Positions 8,570 through 18,110 are shown, counted from the first letter of the stretch. The stretch is DNA of 64,000 bases from Bombella mellum (GCF_014048465.1 NZ_PDLY01000001.1:310001-374000), one strand, 5' to 3'. Program-made: numbers and translations. The notes: generated from the sequence alone by a model not told the origin.

Positions 8570-9793
8570 ATGTCCATGCCGGACGATTACCGCAACAGCA
8601 GGGTGTCGCCGCCTCATCAGGATGAGCGTCTGGGAGCGGAGGGACGCAGGCCCCTTGGCCGGATGGCCGCCCGGGAGGGGCATGGATACGCCCCCAGGCC
8701 GGGATTCATGGCCTCGCTCATCGGGTCGCATTCCGGCACGCGTGGACTGATGCTGCTCGGGGTAGCCGGGGCTGCCCTGCTGCTGGTGGTAGGGGGCGTG
8801 TGGAGCTGGGTGGTGACGCATCATCCGGCTGGCGTGCCCGTCATCGGGCCGCCGCCCTATCCCGTCAAGGACCGTCCGGAAGACCCCGGTGGCATGATGG
8901 TCATGGGGGACGACACGACGAAAAGTGACGTGACCGGGAAGGGAGCCGTGCATCTGGCTCCTCCGCCGGAACAGCCGGATGCCGGTCTTCTGGCACGCCG
9001 CATGGAGCAGCAGCGGGCGGCCGATGCCTCCGCCGATGCGGCCCAGAAGGCGTCGTCTGCCGGGTCCTCTCCTGCCGCCACGTCATCGGCGGCAGGCGGG
9101 ATGGCCGCTCCAGCCGGTAAGGAAACGTCTTCCGATACGGGTGTGGCGGGTGATGATACCACCACCGTGGTGAAGGATGGTATCGTGGAGGCCCTTCCGG
9201 CTCCGATGGATCATAAACAGGAGGCACCGGAGACCCCGGCAGCGTCCGAGGAAGGAGAGGCCGTGAAAGCTCCGGAGGGTGCTGGCAGCAGGCCGAAGTC
9301 TGCACCCACGGCGGCCTCGGATGATGATGGTGAGGAGACGGAGTCCCCCAGCAAAGAGGCCGTGAAGAAGCCTGAGGTGAAAAAGAAGAAGGCTGCACCG
9401 GCCCACAGGGAGGCCGATGACGGGGATGAGGAAGAGGAGCCGCATCACAGGACGGCACCGTCTGCTGCCGCCCCCAGGCAGACGGCTCTGCCTCCTCCGG
9501 TTCCGCTGGAAACGTCCCACAGGAAAAGCGGTGAGGCAGGGCAGGGCGGCCGCTACGAGGTGCAGCTCGCCGCCCTGCCGAACGAGGAGCAGGCCCGTCA
9601 GGAGTGGAGCCGTCTGCGGCACAGGCTGCCTGATCTTCTCGGAGCCTATGAGCCGGTCTATCGGAAGGTGGAACGGGATGGGAAGAATTTCGTCCGCCTG
9701 CGGGTCGGCAGCTTTGCCGACAGGGCGGCGGCCCGTCAGCTCTGTGTCCGGCTTCATGCACAGGCGCAGGCCTGCGCCGTGGCGGCGAACTGA
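8570..9793 (+). CDS. SPOR-domain membrane protein
   Basis: A 407-residue bitopic inner-membrane protein. A short cytoplasmic N-terminus is followed by one membrane segment (about residues 60-82, 'LMLLGVAGAALLLVVGG'), a long Ala/Pro/Glu/Lys-rich periplasmic linker and a C-terminal SPOR domain (about 325-405) starting 'RYEVQLAALPNEEQA' and containing 'VRLRVGSFADRAAA'. SPOR domains bind peptidoglycan stripped of stem peptides at division sites, so a role in division or cell-wall handling is likely. It lies between argS and scpA. Related genomes usually have nagZ directly after it; here scpA follows at once. Confidence 0.88.
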   Translation: MSMPDDYRNSRVSPPHQDERLGAEGRRPLGRMAAREGHGYAPRPGFMASLIGSHSGTRGLMLLGVAGAALLLVVGGVWSWVVTHHPAGVPVIGPPPYPVKDRPEDPGGMMVMGDDTTKSDVTGKGAVHLAPPPEQPDAGLLARRMEQQRAADASADAAQKASSAGSSPAATSSAAGGMAAPAGKETSSDTGVAGDDTTTVVKDGIVEALPAPMDHKQEAPETPAASEEGEAVKAPEGAGSRPKSAPTAASDDDGEETESPSKEAVKKPEVKKKKAAPAHREADDGDEEEEPHHRTAPSAAAPRQTALPPPVPLETSHRKSGEAGQGGRYEVQLAALPNEEQARQEWSRLRHRLPDLLGAYEPVYRKVERDGKNFVRLRVGSFADRAAARQLCVRLHAQAQACAVAAN

Positions 9794-9812
9794 AAGCGGG
9801 TGATGTCGGCCA

Positions 9813-10574
9813 GTGAATGACGCATTGCATCTCGTGCTGGAAGGGTTCGAGGGTCCGCTGGACCTTCTTCTGGACCTTGCCCGCTCCCAGAAGGTGGACC
9901 TTCGCCAGATATCCATTCTTCAGCTGAGCGAGCAGTATCTGGAGGTCGTGGAACGTGCCCGGCAGGGGGCGGACGTCCTGCGGCTGGAGATTGCGGCGGA
10001 CTGGCTCGTCATGGCGGCCTGGCTGGCCTGGCTGAAGTCCCGGCTTCTCTTGCCCACGGCCGAACAGGATGACGAGGCGGAGGATGCCGCCGGGCAGCTG
10101 CATGAGCGGCTGATCGACCTCGAGAGCATGCACAGGGCCGCCGCATGGCTTGAGGAACGGCCCAGGCTGGGGCGGGACGTTTTTGCCCGCCCTGAACCCG
10201 AGAACCATACACGCATCGAGATGGCCCCGCTCAGGGGGGATGTCCCGGCACTGGTGCTGGCCTATCTGGCGGCACGGCGGCGGGAAGGGCGCAAGAGGAC
10301 CTATTCCCCCCGTGTGACACGATACTGGAGTGCCCAGCAGGCCCGGTCCGCACTGGCACGGCTGCTGGGGAGCCGACGTGTGGCAGGCTGGCAGTCCCTG
10401 AAGGACGTTCTGCCCGAGCTGATCGAGGGCGGAGTGCTGGAGCGGCGGGCCGCCTTGGCCGGTGCCCTCATGGCTGGTCTGGAGATGGCCCGTGGCGGGC
10501 AGCTCGAGCTGCGGCAGGAGAATGCCTTTGGAGATATCGAATGGCGGCAACGGGAGGAGACCGGACATGAGTGA
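9813..10574 (+). CDS. scpA: Segregation and condensation protein A
   Basis: The kleisin subunit of the SMC-ScpAB condensin, needed for chromosome compaction and segregation. The N-terminal signature is 'EGFEGPLDLLLDLARSQKVDL', and the helical middle and winged-helix C-terminus are typical; 253 residues. A GTG start at 9813 is used: the homology begins right at the following codons and no ATG is suitable. The stop overlaps the start of scpB by 8 bases, which indicates translational coupling. Confidence 0.94.
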   Translation: MNDALHLVLEGFEGPLDLLLDLARSQKVDLRQISILQLSEQYLEVVERARQGADVLRLEIAADWLVMAAWLAWLKSRLLLPTAEQDDEAEDAAGQLHERLIDLESMHRAAAWLEERPRLGRDVFARPEPENHTRIEMAPLRGDVPALVLAYLAARRREGRKRTYSPRVTRYWSAQQARSALARLLGSRRVAGWQSLKDVLPELIEGGVLERRAALAGALMAGLEMARGGQLELRQENAFGDIEWRQREETGHE

Positions 10575-11199
10575 AACGGCATCAGCCATTCAGGAGCTTC
10601 CGCCGGACATGGCTGGGCAGGATGAGGCCGCCAGGGCCGTCAGTCTTGTGGAGGCCCTGCTTTTCGCCAGTGCAGGCCCCGTGACGGCCAGCAGCATCGT
10701 GAACCTGCTGCGGGAGCAGGGGCTGGAGGCCCAGGCCGACAATCCCGGGGCCGTGCTGGATGGCGTGGCCCGGCGGTATGAGGGCCATGCGGTGGAGCTT
10801 CAGGCCATCTCGGGAGGCTGGCAGCTGCGGACGAGGGCCATGTTTGGTCCTGCCCTGGCCAGGGTGATCGAACGGCCCCGGCGGCTGAGCCAGGGAACGC
10901 TGGAGGCTCTGGCCATCGTGGCCTATCACCAGCCCTGCACCCGTGTGGAGATCGAGACGATCCGTGGTGTCCGGCTGGGGCAGAGCATTCTGGATACCCT
11001 GCTGGAAGAAGGGCTGATCACCCCGAAGGGGCGCAAGGAGGTGCCGGGCCGCCCCGTGCTCTGGGGGACGACCTCCCAGTTCCTTAGGCTTTTCGGGCTG
11101 GAAAGCCTTGGGGACCTGCCCCGGCGGGAGGAATTGCTTTTCGAGTTGCCTTCCGATGATGGAGGAACTGGGGTAGAAGACACCATACAGCCTTCATGA
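10567..11199 (+). CDS. scpB: Segregation and condensation protein B
   Basis: Partner of ScpA in the SMC complex; 210 residues, two winged-helix domains. Signatures are 'LVEALLFASAGPVT' (helix 1), 'GGWQLRTR', 'LSQGTLEALAIVAYHQP' and 'VPGRPVLWGTT'. The frame extends 35 codons upstream inside scpA, but ATG at 10567 in the sequence GGACATGAG fits the family start. The next gene, tatB, begins 16 bases after its stop, and no tatA lies between. Confidence 0.94.
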   Translation: MSETASAIQELPPDMAGQDEAARAVSLVEALLFASAGPVTASSIVNLLREQGLEAQADNPGAVLDGVARRYEGHAVELQAISGGWQLRTRAMFGPALARVIERPRRLSQGTLEALAIVAYHQPCTRVEIETIRGVRLGQSILDTLLEEGLITPKGRKEVPGRPVLWGTTSQFLRLFGLESLGDLPRREELLFELPSDDGGTGVEDTIQPS

Positions 11200-11215
11200 G
11201 GGGAGATGGCCGCCA

Positions 11216-11818
11216 ATGTTCGACCTGAGCTGGACAGAAATTGCCCTTCTGGTGATCGTGGCCCTCGTCTGCATCGGTCCCAAGGACCTGCCCGTGGCCA
11301 TGCGGACCCTCTCCAGGGCCATAAAGGCCATCCGCCGGATGGGGGCGGAGTTCCAGCAGCATGTCGATGACATGGTGAAGGAGGCCGATCTCAGCGAGGC
11401 GAGGGACCAGCTGCGGGAGATCAGGCAGTTCAGCCCACGGGAACAGCTCCGCAGGGCCATCGACCCTGACCGTTCTCTGGACAGGCAGATGGATTTCGGG
11501 CGGCAGGACGGGCTGCCCGTGGCTCCGCCTCCACCACCCCCGCCGCCACCGCCGGGCAGTGAGGAGCTGGAGGCGGCCCGCTCTCATGCCCGCCCCTACA
11601 ATGCCCGGATGCAGGCGCAGGCCGAGGCACTGGAGCGGGCACCGGCCCTGCTGCCTCCGACGACGGCCCTGCGGCTGATTGAGGAATCCCGCTACTGGCA
11701 CCGTCCGGCGTTCCTGCCGCCAGAGATTGCCCTTCACGGTGGCCGCCGGACGGCCATTCTTTCGGCCGCCCGGTCCCCTGAAAGCATGAAAGGAGAGCCG
11801 CAGCATGGTTCAGCCTGA
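11216..11818 (+). CDS. tatB: Sec-independent protein translocase subunit TatB
   Basis: Single-span component of the twin-arginine translocase, which with TatC forms the receptor for folded, cofactor-bearing exports. The N-terminal membrane segment (residues 7-21), the 'GPKDLP' hinge and the following amphipathic helix with 'MGAEFQQHVDDMVKEADL' are typical of TatB rather than TatA. The C-terminal third is unstructured and includes a run of ten prolines at 104-113, likely to need EF-P for translation. The 3' end overlaps tatC by 14 bases. Length 200 residues is normal. Confidence 0.92.
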   Translation: MFDLSWTEIALLVIVALVCIGPKDLPVAMRTLSRAIKAIRRMGAEFQQHVDDMVKEADLSEARDQLREIRQFSPREQLRRAIDPDRSLDRQMDFGRQDGLPVAPPPPPPPPPPGSEELEAARSHARPYNARMQAQAEALERAPALLPPTTALRLIEESRYWHRPAFLPPEIALHGGRRTAILSAARSPESMKGEPQHGSA

Positions 11819-12725
11819 GACATCCGGCCAGACCGCACGGACCACGCAGCCGGAAGGACCGGTGCTGCCGGGACTGCCCGGCCACCCGCAGGGCGGGGAG
11901 ACCGACCGGCAGCAGGAGCGGTCCGTCGCAGGGGACACGCCCATGCCTCTTCTGGATCATCTGATCGAGCTGCGGCGGCGGATCATCTGGTCCCTGGCGA
12001 CGTTCGTCGTGGCGTTTCTGGTCTGTTATCACTTTTCCGGCGAGATATACCGGTTTCTGGCGGCTCCTCTGGCCAGCATCATGCGGCAGAAGGGTGAGCA
12101 GCCGCATCTCATCTATACCGCCCTGTATGAGGCCTTCTTCACCTATGTGCGTGTGGCCGTGTTCGGGGCGTTCTTCCTGTCCTTTCCCATGATGGCCATC
12201 CAGGCATGGATTTTCATTGCGCCGGGTCTGTACCGCAACGAGAAGAAAGCCTTTGCCCCGTTCCTGATCGCCACGCCGCTGCTGTTCCTGGCCGGGGCGG
12301 CACTGGCCTATTATCTGGTCTTTCCGTTTGCATGGAAGTTCTTCCTGTCCTTCCAGCAGATGGGTGGTGAGAACCAGATGGGGATCGAGCTTCAGGCCCG
12401 TGTGTCGGAATATCTGAATCTGGTCACGAAGATGATCATGGCTTTCGGCATCTGTTTTGAGCTGCCCGTGGTGCTGACCCTTCTGGTCCGGGCCGGACTG
12501 GTGGGCACGGCCCTGCTGCGGCGCATCCGTCGTTATGCCTATGTCGGGGCCTTTGCCATTGCGGCGGTCATCGCTCCGCCGGATGCCATAACCATGCTCG
12601 GGCTGGCCATACCGCTGGTCGGGCTGTACGAGGTGTCCATCCTTGCCGCCCGCCTGGTGGAGCCGAAGCCGGTCACGGCCGATGACGATGATGAGGCCCT
12701 GCCCGAGCGTGGGGATGCCGCCTGA
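11805..12725 (+). CDS. tatC: Sec-independent protein translocase subunit TatC
   Basis: Six-span membrane protein that recognises twin-arginine signal peptides. 'MPLLDHLIELRRRIIWSL' (about 46-63) is the conserved first cytoplasmic motif, followed by six hydrophobic segments and the conserved 'FVFPFAWKFF'-like and 'GICFELPVV' stretches. About 45 extra residues precede the core, rich in Pro/Gln/Arg; an internal ATG at 11943 would give a form without them. The overlap with tatB favours the start at 11805. 306 residues. Confidence 0.93.
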   Translation: MVQPETSGQTARTTQPEGPVLPGLPGHPQGGETDRQQERSVAGDTPMPLLDHLIELRRRIIWSLATFVVAFLVCYHFSGEIYRFLAAPLASIMRQKGEQPHLIYTALYEAFFTYVRVAVFGAFFLSFPMMAIQAWIFIAPGLYRNEKKAFAPFLIATPLLFLAGAALAYYLVFPFAWKFFLSFQQMGGENQMGIELQARVSEYLNLVTKMIMAFGICFELPVVLTLLVRAGLVGTALLRRIRRYAYVGAFAIAAVIAPPDAITMLGLAIPLVGLYEVSILAARLVEPKPVTADDDDEALPERGDAA

Positions 12726-12805
12726 AGGCGACATTCCCCCGGCAGGGGAAACTGGTTATAGACAGACCCTGACAGTTGTAGAGACCCAGCGGAGTATCCC
12801 GACCC

Positions 12806-14071
12806 ATGCATGACCTCAAAGCCCTACGTGCAGACCCCGCCGCCTTCGATGCCGCCCTTGCCCGTCGTGGCCTGCCTGCCGTGGCTGAATCCCTCGTGAA
12901 GGAGGATGAGCAGCGTCGTGCCGCCCTGGCCGAGCTGCAGGAGGCCCAGGGGCAGAGAAAAGGGCTGGCCAAGGAGATCGGACAGGCCAAACGCAAGGGT
13001 GAGGATACGGCCGGGATCGAGGCCCGTGGTGCCGCCCTGCGGGACCAGATCGCCACGCTGGAAGCCCGGGCCAATGAGATACAGAAGCGCATTGATGACG
13101 TTCTCCAGAGCCTGCCGAACCAGCTGGATGCGGGCGTGCCTGATGGCCGGGATGAAAACGACAATGTGGTCGTGCATCAGCGGGGGGAGGTGCCGTCCTT
13201 CGCTTTCGAGGCGAAGCAGCATTTCGAGCTGGGGGAGGCTCTGGGCCTGATGGACTTCCCTTCTGCGGGAAAGATTGCCGGGTCCCGCTTCGTGATGCTG
13301 CGGGGTGTCCTGGCCCGGCTGGAGCGGGCACTGGGGCAGTTCATGCTGGATACCCATACGGGTGAATTCGGCTATGAGGAAGTGACCGTCCCTCTGCTCG
13401 TCAATGACGCAGCCATGTATGGCACGGACAAGCTGCCGAAATTTGCCGAGGATTCCTTTCACACCGATGATGGCCGCTGGCTGATCCCGACCGGTGAGGT
13501 GCCGCTGACGGCTTCCGTCATGGGGGACATCCTGCCCGCCGAGAGCCTGCCACGCCGCATGACGACCCTTTCCACCTGCTTCCGGTCAGAGGCCGGGTCG
13601 GCAGGCCGGGACGTGCGGGGGATGCTCCGGCAGCACCAGTTCACCAAATGTGAGCTTGTGTCCGTCGTGGCACCGGAGGAGAGCGAGGCGGAGCATGAGC
13701 GCATGACCCGTGCTGCCGAGACGGTGCTGGAAAGGCTGGGCCTGCCCTTCCGCCGGGTGCTGCTCTGTGCCGGTGATACGGGCTTTGGTGCGGCAAAGAC
13801 GTACGATCTGGAAGCCTGGCTGCCGGGGCAGAAGGCATGGCGTGAGGTGTCGTCCTGTTCCAACACGAGGGATTTCCAGGCCCGCCGCATGAATGCCCGG
13901 ATGCGCCGGGAGAAGACGACGGTCTTCGTCCATACCCTCAACGGCTCCGGCCTTGCCGTGGGGCGGGTCATGATCGCCCTGATGGAGGTCCATCAGCAGG
14001 AGGATGGCAGCCTCACGGTGCCGGAGGTTCTGCGCCCCTACATGGGCGGTCTGGATGTCATCCGGGCCTGA
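12806..14071 (+). CDS. serS: Seryl-tRNA synthetase
   Basis: Class II aminoacyl-tRNA synthetase charging tRNA-Ser and, before selenium conversion, tRNA-Sec where present. The N-terminal long coiled-coil arm (about 1-105) that grips the tRNA variable arm starts '[15 protein letters not shown]'. The catalytic domain contains motif 2 '[27 protein letters not shown]' (split here by its two conserved halves) and motif 3 '[14 protein letters not shown]'. 421 residues, usual size. It is the last gene of the dgt-to-serS block and is followed by a hairpin at 14087. Confidence 0.96.
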   Translation: MHDLKALRADPAAFDAALARRGLPAVAESLVKEDEQRRAALAELQEAQGQRKGLAKEIGQAKRKGEDTAGIEARGAALRDQIATLEARANEIQKRIDDVLQSLPNQLDAGVPDGRDENDNVVVHQRGEVPSFAFEAKQHFELGEALGLMDFPSAGKIAGSRFVMLRGVLARLERALGQFMLDTHTGEFGYEEVTVPLLVNDAAMYGTDKLPKFAEDSFHTDDGRWLIPTGEVPLTASVMGDILPAESLPRRMTTLSTCFRSEAGSAGRDVRGMLRQHQFTKCELVSVVAPEESEAEHERMTRAAETVLERLGLPFRRVLLCAGDTGFGAAKTYDLEAWLPGQKAWREVSSCSNTRDFQARRMNARMRREKTTVFVHTLNGSGLAVGRVMIALMEVHQQEDGSLTVPEVLRPYMGGLDVIRA

Positions 14072-14086
14072 TAGGTCCGTTCATGT

Positions 14087-14118
14087 CCATCCGGGTTTTC
14101 CTGAAAGAACCCGGATGG
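14087..14118 (+). terminator. Hairpin after serS
   Basis: CCATCCGGGTT (14087-14097) pairs perfectly with AACCCGGATGG (14108-14118) around a 10-base loop, 16 bases after the serS stop. No U-tract follows, so it may be a transcript-end stabiliser or a weak terminator. Confidence 0.5.
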
Positions 14119-14250
14119 TCGTCATGGTCTGTCTGGATACCCGGACCATGACCTTCTGGTCAGTAACCGGATGTATATGATAGCTTCCGGAAACTCATCT
14201 GCACGCGGGAGTTCGAGGATTCCTGCGTGCGCCGTTTTTCGGGATACACC

Positions 14251-15357
14251 ATGACATTGTTACGCTCCCTTGGGTGTCTGTTTGCCGTCGGCACGCTGAC
14301 CCTGTCCGCCTGTTCATCATCCATCGGGCCGCACAACATGCGGCGTGACCGGCTGGATTATGAAAAGGAAATGAGCCGGCAGCAGAATCAGGAGATGCTC
14401 TTCAACATCGTGCAGCTCCGCTATTCCCTGTCCCCCACGCTGATCGAACCGACACAGATCATTTCGGCCTATACGGCGGAGACGAGTTCCAGTGCGAACA
14501 TCAGCGGTACGCCCTGGATTCAGGGGGCCGGGGGTACGCTGGGTGGCTCGCTGGGCTATTCTTACAGTGACAGCCCTACGGTGACGTATCAGCCGGTTTC
14601 CGGGATGCAGTTCTCCGTCAACATCCTGCGGCCCATCTCACCGCAGACACTGCTGCCGCTGATTTCCAGCGGTCTGCCGGTCGATACGCTATTGCAGATG
14701 ACGATGCAGTCCATCGGCCCGGCCAGCAACACGACCAGCACGATTGCTGGGACGGAAGGCAAGGAGGCCTCCATCCGTTTCACCTATCTGCTGCGTGCGC
14801 TGCGTAAGCTCCAGGCAGGCAATGCGCTGAGCATCCGCAGCATTGCCCCGACGCCGGCGACCAAGACGCAGCCTGCCCAGCCGGAACGGACCTTCATCCT
14901 GCTGCCGCACAGCAACGCACAGGAGATCATCGACCTTCAGGGGCAGGTGCGGCAGGCTCTCCAGCTTCCGCCGGGCTGCGAGCAGGCTGAGGTCATCTAT
15001 GGCCGCACGGCGGACCATCCGGGCCAGGTGGCGATGGTGACACGTTCCATGCTGTCGATCTGGGAAGACGTTGCGAGCACGATGGAAGTGCCGAAAAAGA
15101 TGGTGGACAAGGGGATCACGGCTCCGTCCGTCGTCCGTGGTCCGAACGAACCGCAGCCGGCCATCATCATTCATTGCAGTCCGGAGAAACCCAGCAACGA
15201 GCAGGCTTACACGTCCGTCGAGTATGAAGGGTCATGGTACTGGATCGCCAAGGATGATCTGGCCAGCAAGCTGGCGTTCTCCATGCTCCAGTTCATTCAT
15301 GCCATTGCGGAGACAGCTTCTGCCAAGGGAGCCATGGTCACCATTCCCAGCCGCTGA
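14251..15357 (+). CDS. Predicted outer-membrane lipoprotein of unknown function
   Basis: About 368 residues. A lipoprotein signal is visible: MTLLRS, a hydrophobic stretch, and the lipobox L-S-A-C followed by Ser-Ser-Ser, so the mature protein begins with a lipidated cysteine near residue 21. A Gly/Ser/Thr-rich section follows ('GGTLGGSLGYSYSDSPTVTYQPVSG'-type composition, about 90-125), then a mixed alpha/beta body with no motif I recognise. The ATG at 14251 fits the signal peptide better than the GTG at 14227. It is monocistronic, with a strong terminator 26 bases after the stop. Similar proteins of unknown function occur in acetic acid bacteria as far as I recall. Confidence 0.75.
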   Translation: MTLLRSLGCLFAVGTLTLSACSSSIGPHNMRRDRLDYEKEMSRQQNQEMLFNIVQLRYSLSPTLIEPTQIISAYTAETSSSANISGTPWIQGAGGTLGGSLGYSYSDSPTVTYQPVSGMQFSVNILRPISPQTLLPLISSGLPVDTLLQMTMQSIGPASNTTSTIAGTEGKEASIRFTYLLRALRKLQAGNALSIRSIAPTPATKTQPAQPERTFILLPHSNAQEIIDLQGQVRQALQLPPGCEQAEVIYGRTADHPGQVAMVTRSMLSIWEDVASTMEVPKKMVDKGITAPSVVRGPNEPQPAIIIHCSPEKPSNEQAYTSVEYEGSWYWIAKDDLASKLAFSMLQFIHAIAETASAKGAMVTIPSR

Positions 15358-15382
15358 GGCTGACAGGCTGACCTGAAGAAAA

Positions 15383-15419
15383 ACGGGCGTCCCCTGACTG
15401 GTGGGGACGCCCGTTTTTT
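15383..15419 (+). terminator. Strong intrinsic terminator after the lipoprotein gene
   Basis: A perfect 12-bp stem, ACGGGCGTCCCC (15383-15394) with GGGGACGCCCGT (15403-15414), an 8-base loop and a T6 tract directly after. The convergent helicase gene ends 9 bases beyond it. Confidence 0.85.
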
Positions 15420-15427
15420 GTGGCGGT

Positions 15428-17917
15428 TCAGTCCTTCCTGCGCCGTCCGTGTGGTTTCTTCTTTCCGAAACCTCCACCAGCCTTGCCTCGTGGTCCCCTG
15501 GGCCGGTCATGGCTGTCCTGCCGCCCGGGAGGTGGGCCAGTCCGGCGGCCCTGATGGCGGCGAGAGGATTCACGCATCCGGCTCTGGGTGCGGAGAACCT
15601 GCTCGATCCATTCATCAAGGATGGCGGCGTTGCGTTCGGCGACGATGAGTTCCGGATAGTTCTCCGGGAAGCGCATGGCCAGCCACCGCCATGTGACAAG
15701 GCGGCGATGGCGTTTCTCGGCCCGTTCCAGCTCTTCCCGTCCGGCCGTGGCGGCGGCGGGGAGACGGCCCGTGCCGGGGGGAAAGATGCGCTGCCCACGG
15801 GCATGGAGGGCGGCCCATTCCACAAGGCGGGGGATGCCGTTGTCCCGTGTGTTGATCGGGCACATGGCGTAGGTCCAGCGGGTGGAGAGGTCCAGCCCGT
15901 CCACGCCTTCCAGTGCAGCGGCAATTTCCAGGGCCTGCTCCATGTCGGCCAGACGGTAATTGGGGTCATCCGGGCGGAGGACGGCCCGCTTGATGCGGGT
16001 CAGCACGCCGTAAAGACTGTCTGATTTCATCTCCTGCGCCACGGCCTGCACGATGTCCGCATCGGGCTGGACGAGGGGGCGGAGTTCCAAGGTGGGTTCT
16101 GGCGGAGCGTCCAGCATCTGGCGGATGAAGCTGGGGCGGCCTGCCCCTTCCAGCACGCAGACCAGTCCTTCCTCATGCTTGCCGAAACGGCCCGCTCGCC
16201 CACCGATCTGTTTGACTTCCTGCGAGACAAGGTTGCGTGTCTGCCGTCCGTCATATTTGCGCAGCGTGCTGAACACCACCCGGCGGATGGAGAGGTTGAG
16301 GCCCATGCCGATGGCATCCGTGGCGATGAGGATGTCGGCGTCACCCCGGTTGAAACGGGCGGCCTCGGCACGGCGGACTTCCGGGCTTAGGGCACCATAG
16401 ATGACGGCGACCCGGCGGTTATGGGCCATCAGCTCGGCCCGGAGGTCCAGCACGTCCCGGCGGGAAAAGGCGATGAGGGCATCACCGGCCCGCAGGTCCG
16501 TCAGGGCCAGCGTCCCGGCGGGGCGGAGGGGACTCTTGCGCTCCAGATGGATCTCATCCACCGGGTCGTTGCAGAGTTCGGCAATGCGCTTGACGAGCGG
16601 GATGCAGTCCGCCGCCCCAAGGATGAAGACATGCCGTGCCGGAACGCCCATGATGGCAGCCGTCCATGCGGCTCCCCGGTCCGGGTCGCTGAGCATCTGG
16701 GCTTCATCAATGATGGCCACGTCAACAGGGTTGCTGAAGGGGCACATCTCCACCGTGGCGGCCAGATGGCGGGCCGTGGGGTCGATGATGCGCTCTTCCC
16801 CGGTCGTCAGCGAGGCCGGAACACCCCGGCTGAGCATGGCTTCCCGGAACTCATGGGCCAGCAGCCGCAGGGGGGCGAGGGCCAGACCGCTCTCCGCCTG
16901 GGCCAAGGCCTCCAGTGCCGTGTGGGATTTGCCGGAATTGGTCGGGCCGGTCACCAGCGTGATGCGGCGTTTCAGCGCACGTGCGGTGCGGAAATGGGCG
17001 GCGAAGCGGTCCAGTGCGGCGACACGGGCGATGGCCGCATTGCCCTTGCGGGCCTGCGGGCTGTCATCATAGCCGTCACCCTCCTTCTGGCCCGCACCAC
17101 GCCGCCAGCTGTTGAGCAGGGGGCGGCATTTCTTCAGTTCCGCCGGGTCGAAATGGAAAATCTCCAGCCCGTCCGGCTGCATGTCCCGCTTGGCGACGGG
17201 GATGCGGTTTTCGGCGATCCAGCGCAGGGCCTCCCGGCGGGAGCAGTGCAGCAGGGCCGGAACCTTCTCGAAGCCGACAAGGGTGGCCTCCCAGTCCCTG
17301 ATCTTCTGGAGTTCCCGTGCCCGGCGGGCTTCGGCCCTGGCCCGGATGTCTTCCTGCTCCCGTGCCCGGCGTTCTTCCTCGAGGATCATCTCATCCTCGA
17401 AGCCAAGGTCCACGCCGCCGAAGGCCCGGGCGATGCTGTGGGAGAGCCGTTCAATCTGCGTGCCGGAGAGGAAGGTGCCGGCATCGGCAAGATCGGCCCG
17501 CATGTCGTCCAGCACCCGCAGGGGGGTGTCCGCCATGTCCCGCCAGCGTTCTTCCAGCACGCTTTCCAGCACGGCATTCTGGCCGTCCTCGTCGATCAGC
17601 GGATCGCTGATGCGTTCGGCTGCCAGAAGGACGTCGGCCTTGCGGACCCAGACATCCCCGCTGCGGTGGGCACGGTTCATCATGCCGTTGGCCCAGCTGC
17701 GGCGGCGGACCTGGCAGAGCGCATGGAGCAGCTCGGCCTCGTTGATCTCCGTCTTTTCCGCCCCCAGGCGGCGGGCGACCTGCCGCAGGAGGGCGGCCCG
17801 TTCCCGTGGGGTGATGGCGAGGTGGGCACCGAAAGCGGCCTCTGCCTGTTCGAGGGCACGCTCGGCAGGAGAGGCGGGGGTGGAAGGATCGTGAGGCTGC
17901 TGGGAACTGTCTGTCAT
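15428..17917 (-). CDS. SUV3-type DEAD/DEAH-family RNA helicase
   Basis: An 829-residue ATP-dependent RNA helicase related to mitochondrial SUV3. Motifs in order: Walker A 'GPTNSGKS' at 324-331, Walker B D-E-A-Q at 404-407, motif V 'ATDAIGMGLNL' at 532-542 and motif VI 'QIGGRAGRFG' at 570-579. An N-terminal extension of some 300 residues includes a charged coiled coil (about 175-215), and the last 60 residues are a highly basic Arg/Lys/Gly tail suited to RNA binding. The ATG at 17917 was chosen; the frame runs on upstream through the promoter area of the divergent fpr gene without good starts. SUV3 homologues are typical of Alphaproteobacteria; RNA-turnover partners are not adjacent. Confidence 0.88.
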   Translation of the reverse strand: MTDSSQQPHDPSTPASPAERALEQAEAAFGAHLAITPRERAALLRQVARRLGAEKTEINEAELLHALCQVRRRSWANGMMNRAHRSGDVWVRKADVLLAAERISDPLIDEDGQNAVLESVLEERWRDMADTPLRVLDDMRADLADAGTFLSGTQIERLSHSIARAFGGVDLGFEDEMILEEERRAREQEDIRARAEARRARELQKIRDWEATLVGFEKVPALLHCSRREALRWIAENRIPVAKRDMQPDGLEIFHFDPAELKKCRPLLNSWRRGAGQKEGDGYDDSPQARKGNAAIARVAALDRFAAHFRTARALKRRITLVTGPTNSGKSHTALEALAQAESGLALAPLRLLAHEFREAMLSRGVPASLTTGEERIIDPTARHLAATVEMCPFSNPVDVAIIDEAQMLSDPDRGAAWTAAIMGVPARHVFILGAADCIPLVKRIAELCNDPVDEIHLERKSPLRPAGTLALTDLRAGDALIAFSRRDVLDLRAELMAHNRRVAVIYGALSPEVRRAEAARFNRGDADILIATDAIGMGLNLSIRRVVFSTLRKYDGRQTRNLVSQEVKQIGGRAGRFGKHEEGLVCVLEGAGRPSFIRQMLDAPPEPTLELRPLVQPDADIVQAVAQEMKSDSLYGVLTRIKRAVLRPDDPNYRLADMEQALEIAAALEGVDGLDLSTRWTYAMCPINTRDNGIPRLVEWAALHARGQRIFPPGTGRLPAAATAGREELERAEKRHRRLVTWRWLAMRFPENYPELIVAERNAAILDEWIEQVLRTQSRMRESSRRHQGRRTGPPPGRQDSHDRPRGPRGKAGGGFGKKKPHGRRRKD

Positions 17918-18110
17918 GCAGGTGTTTTCAGGAGCGAGGGGCCGGGAAGTCAAGAGAAAAGGGGTGAAGGCGTCCCGTTTCTGGTGACAATCAGGTAAAA
18001 GAAAGGCATGTTGTCGGGCATGCCGGTCGGTGCCCCCGGTCTCCGGGTGGTGCCGTGCCCTGTTGACCGAACAAATGTGATTTGTGCATTTCTGGAGATG
18101 AAGACGGATC

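Noticed and set aside
8901-10589. 562-codon open frame antisense to the SPOR and scpA genes
   Set aside because: Pro/Arg/His-rich composition typical of antisense frames in GC-rich DNA; covers two well-supported genes.
16421-17998. 525-codon open frame antisense to the SUV3-type helicase
   Set aside because: Lies over a gene with a full set of helicase motifs and has no domain.
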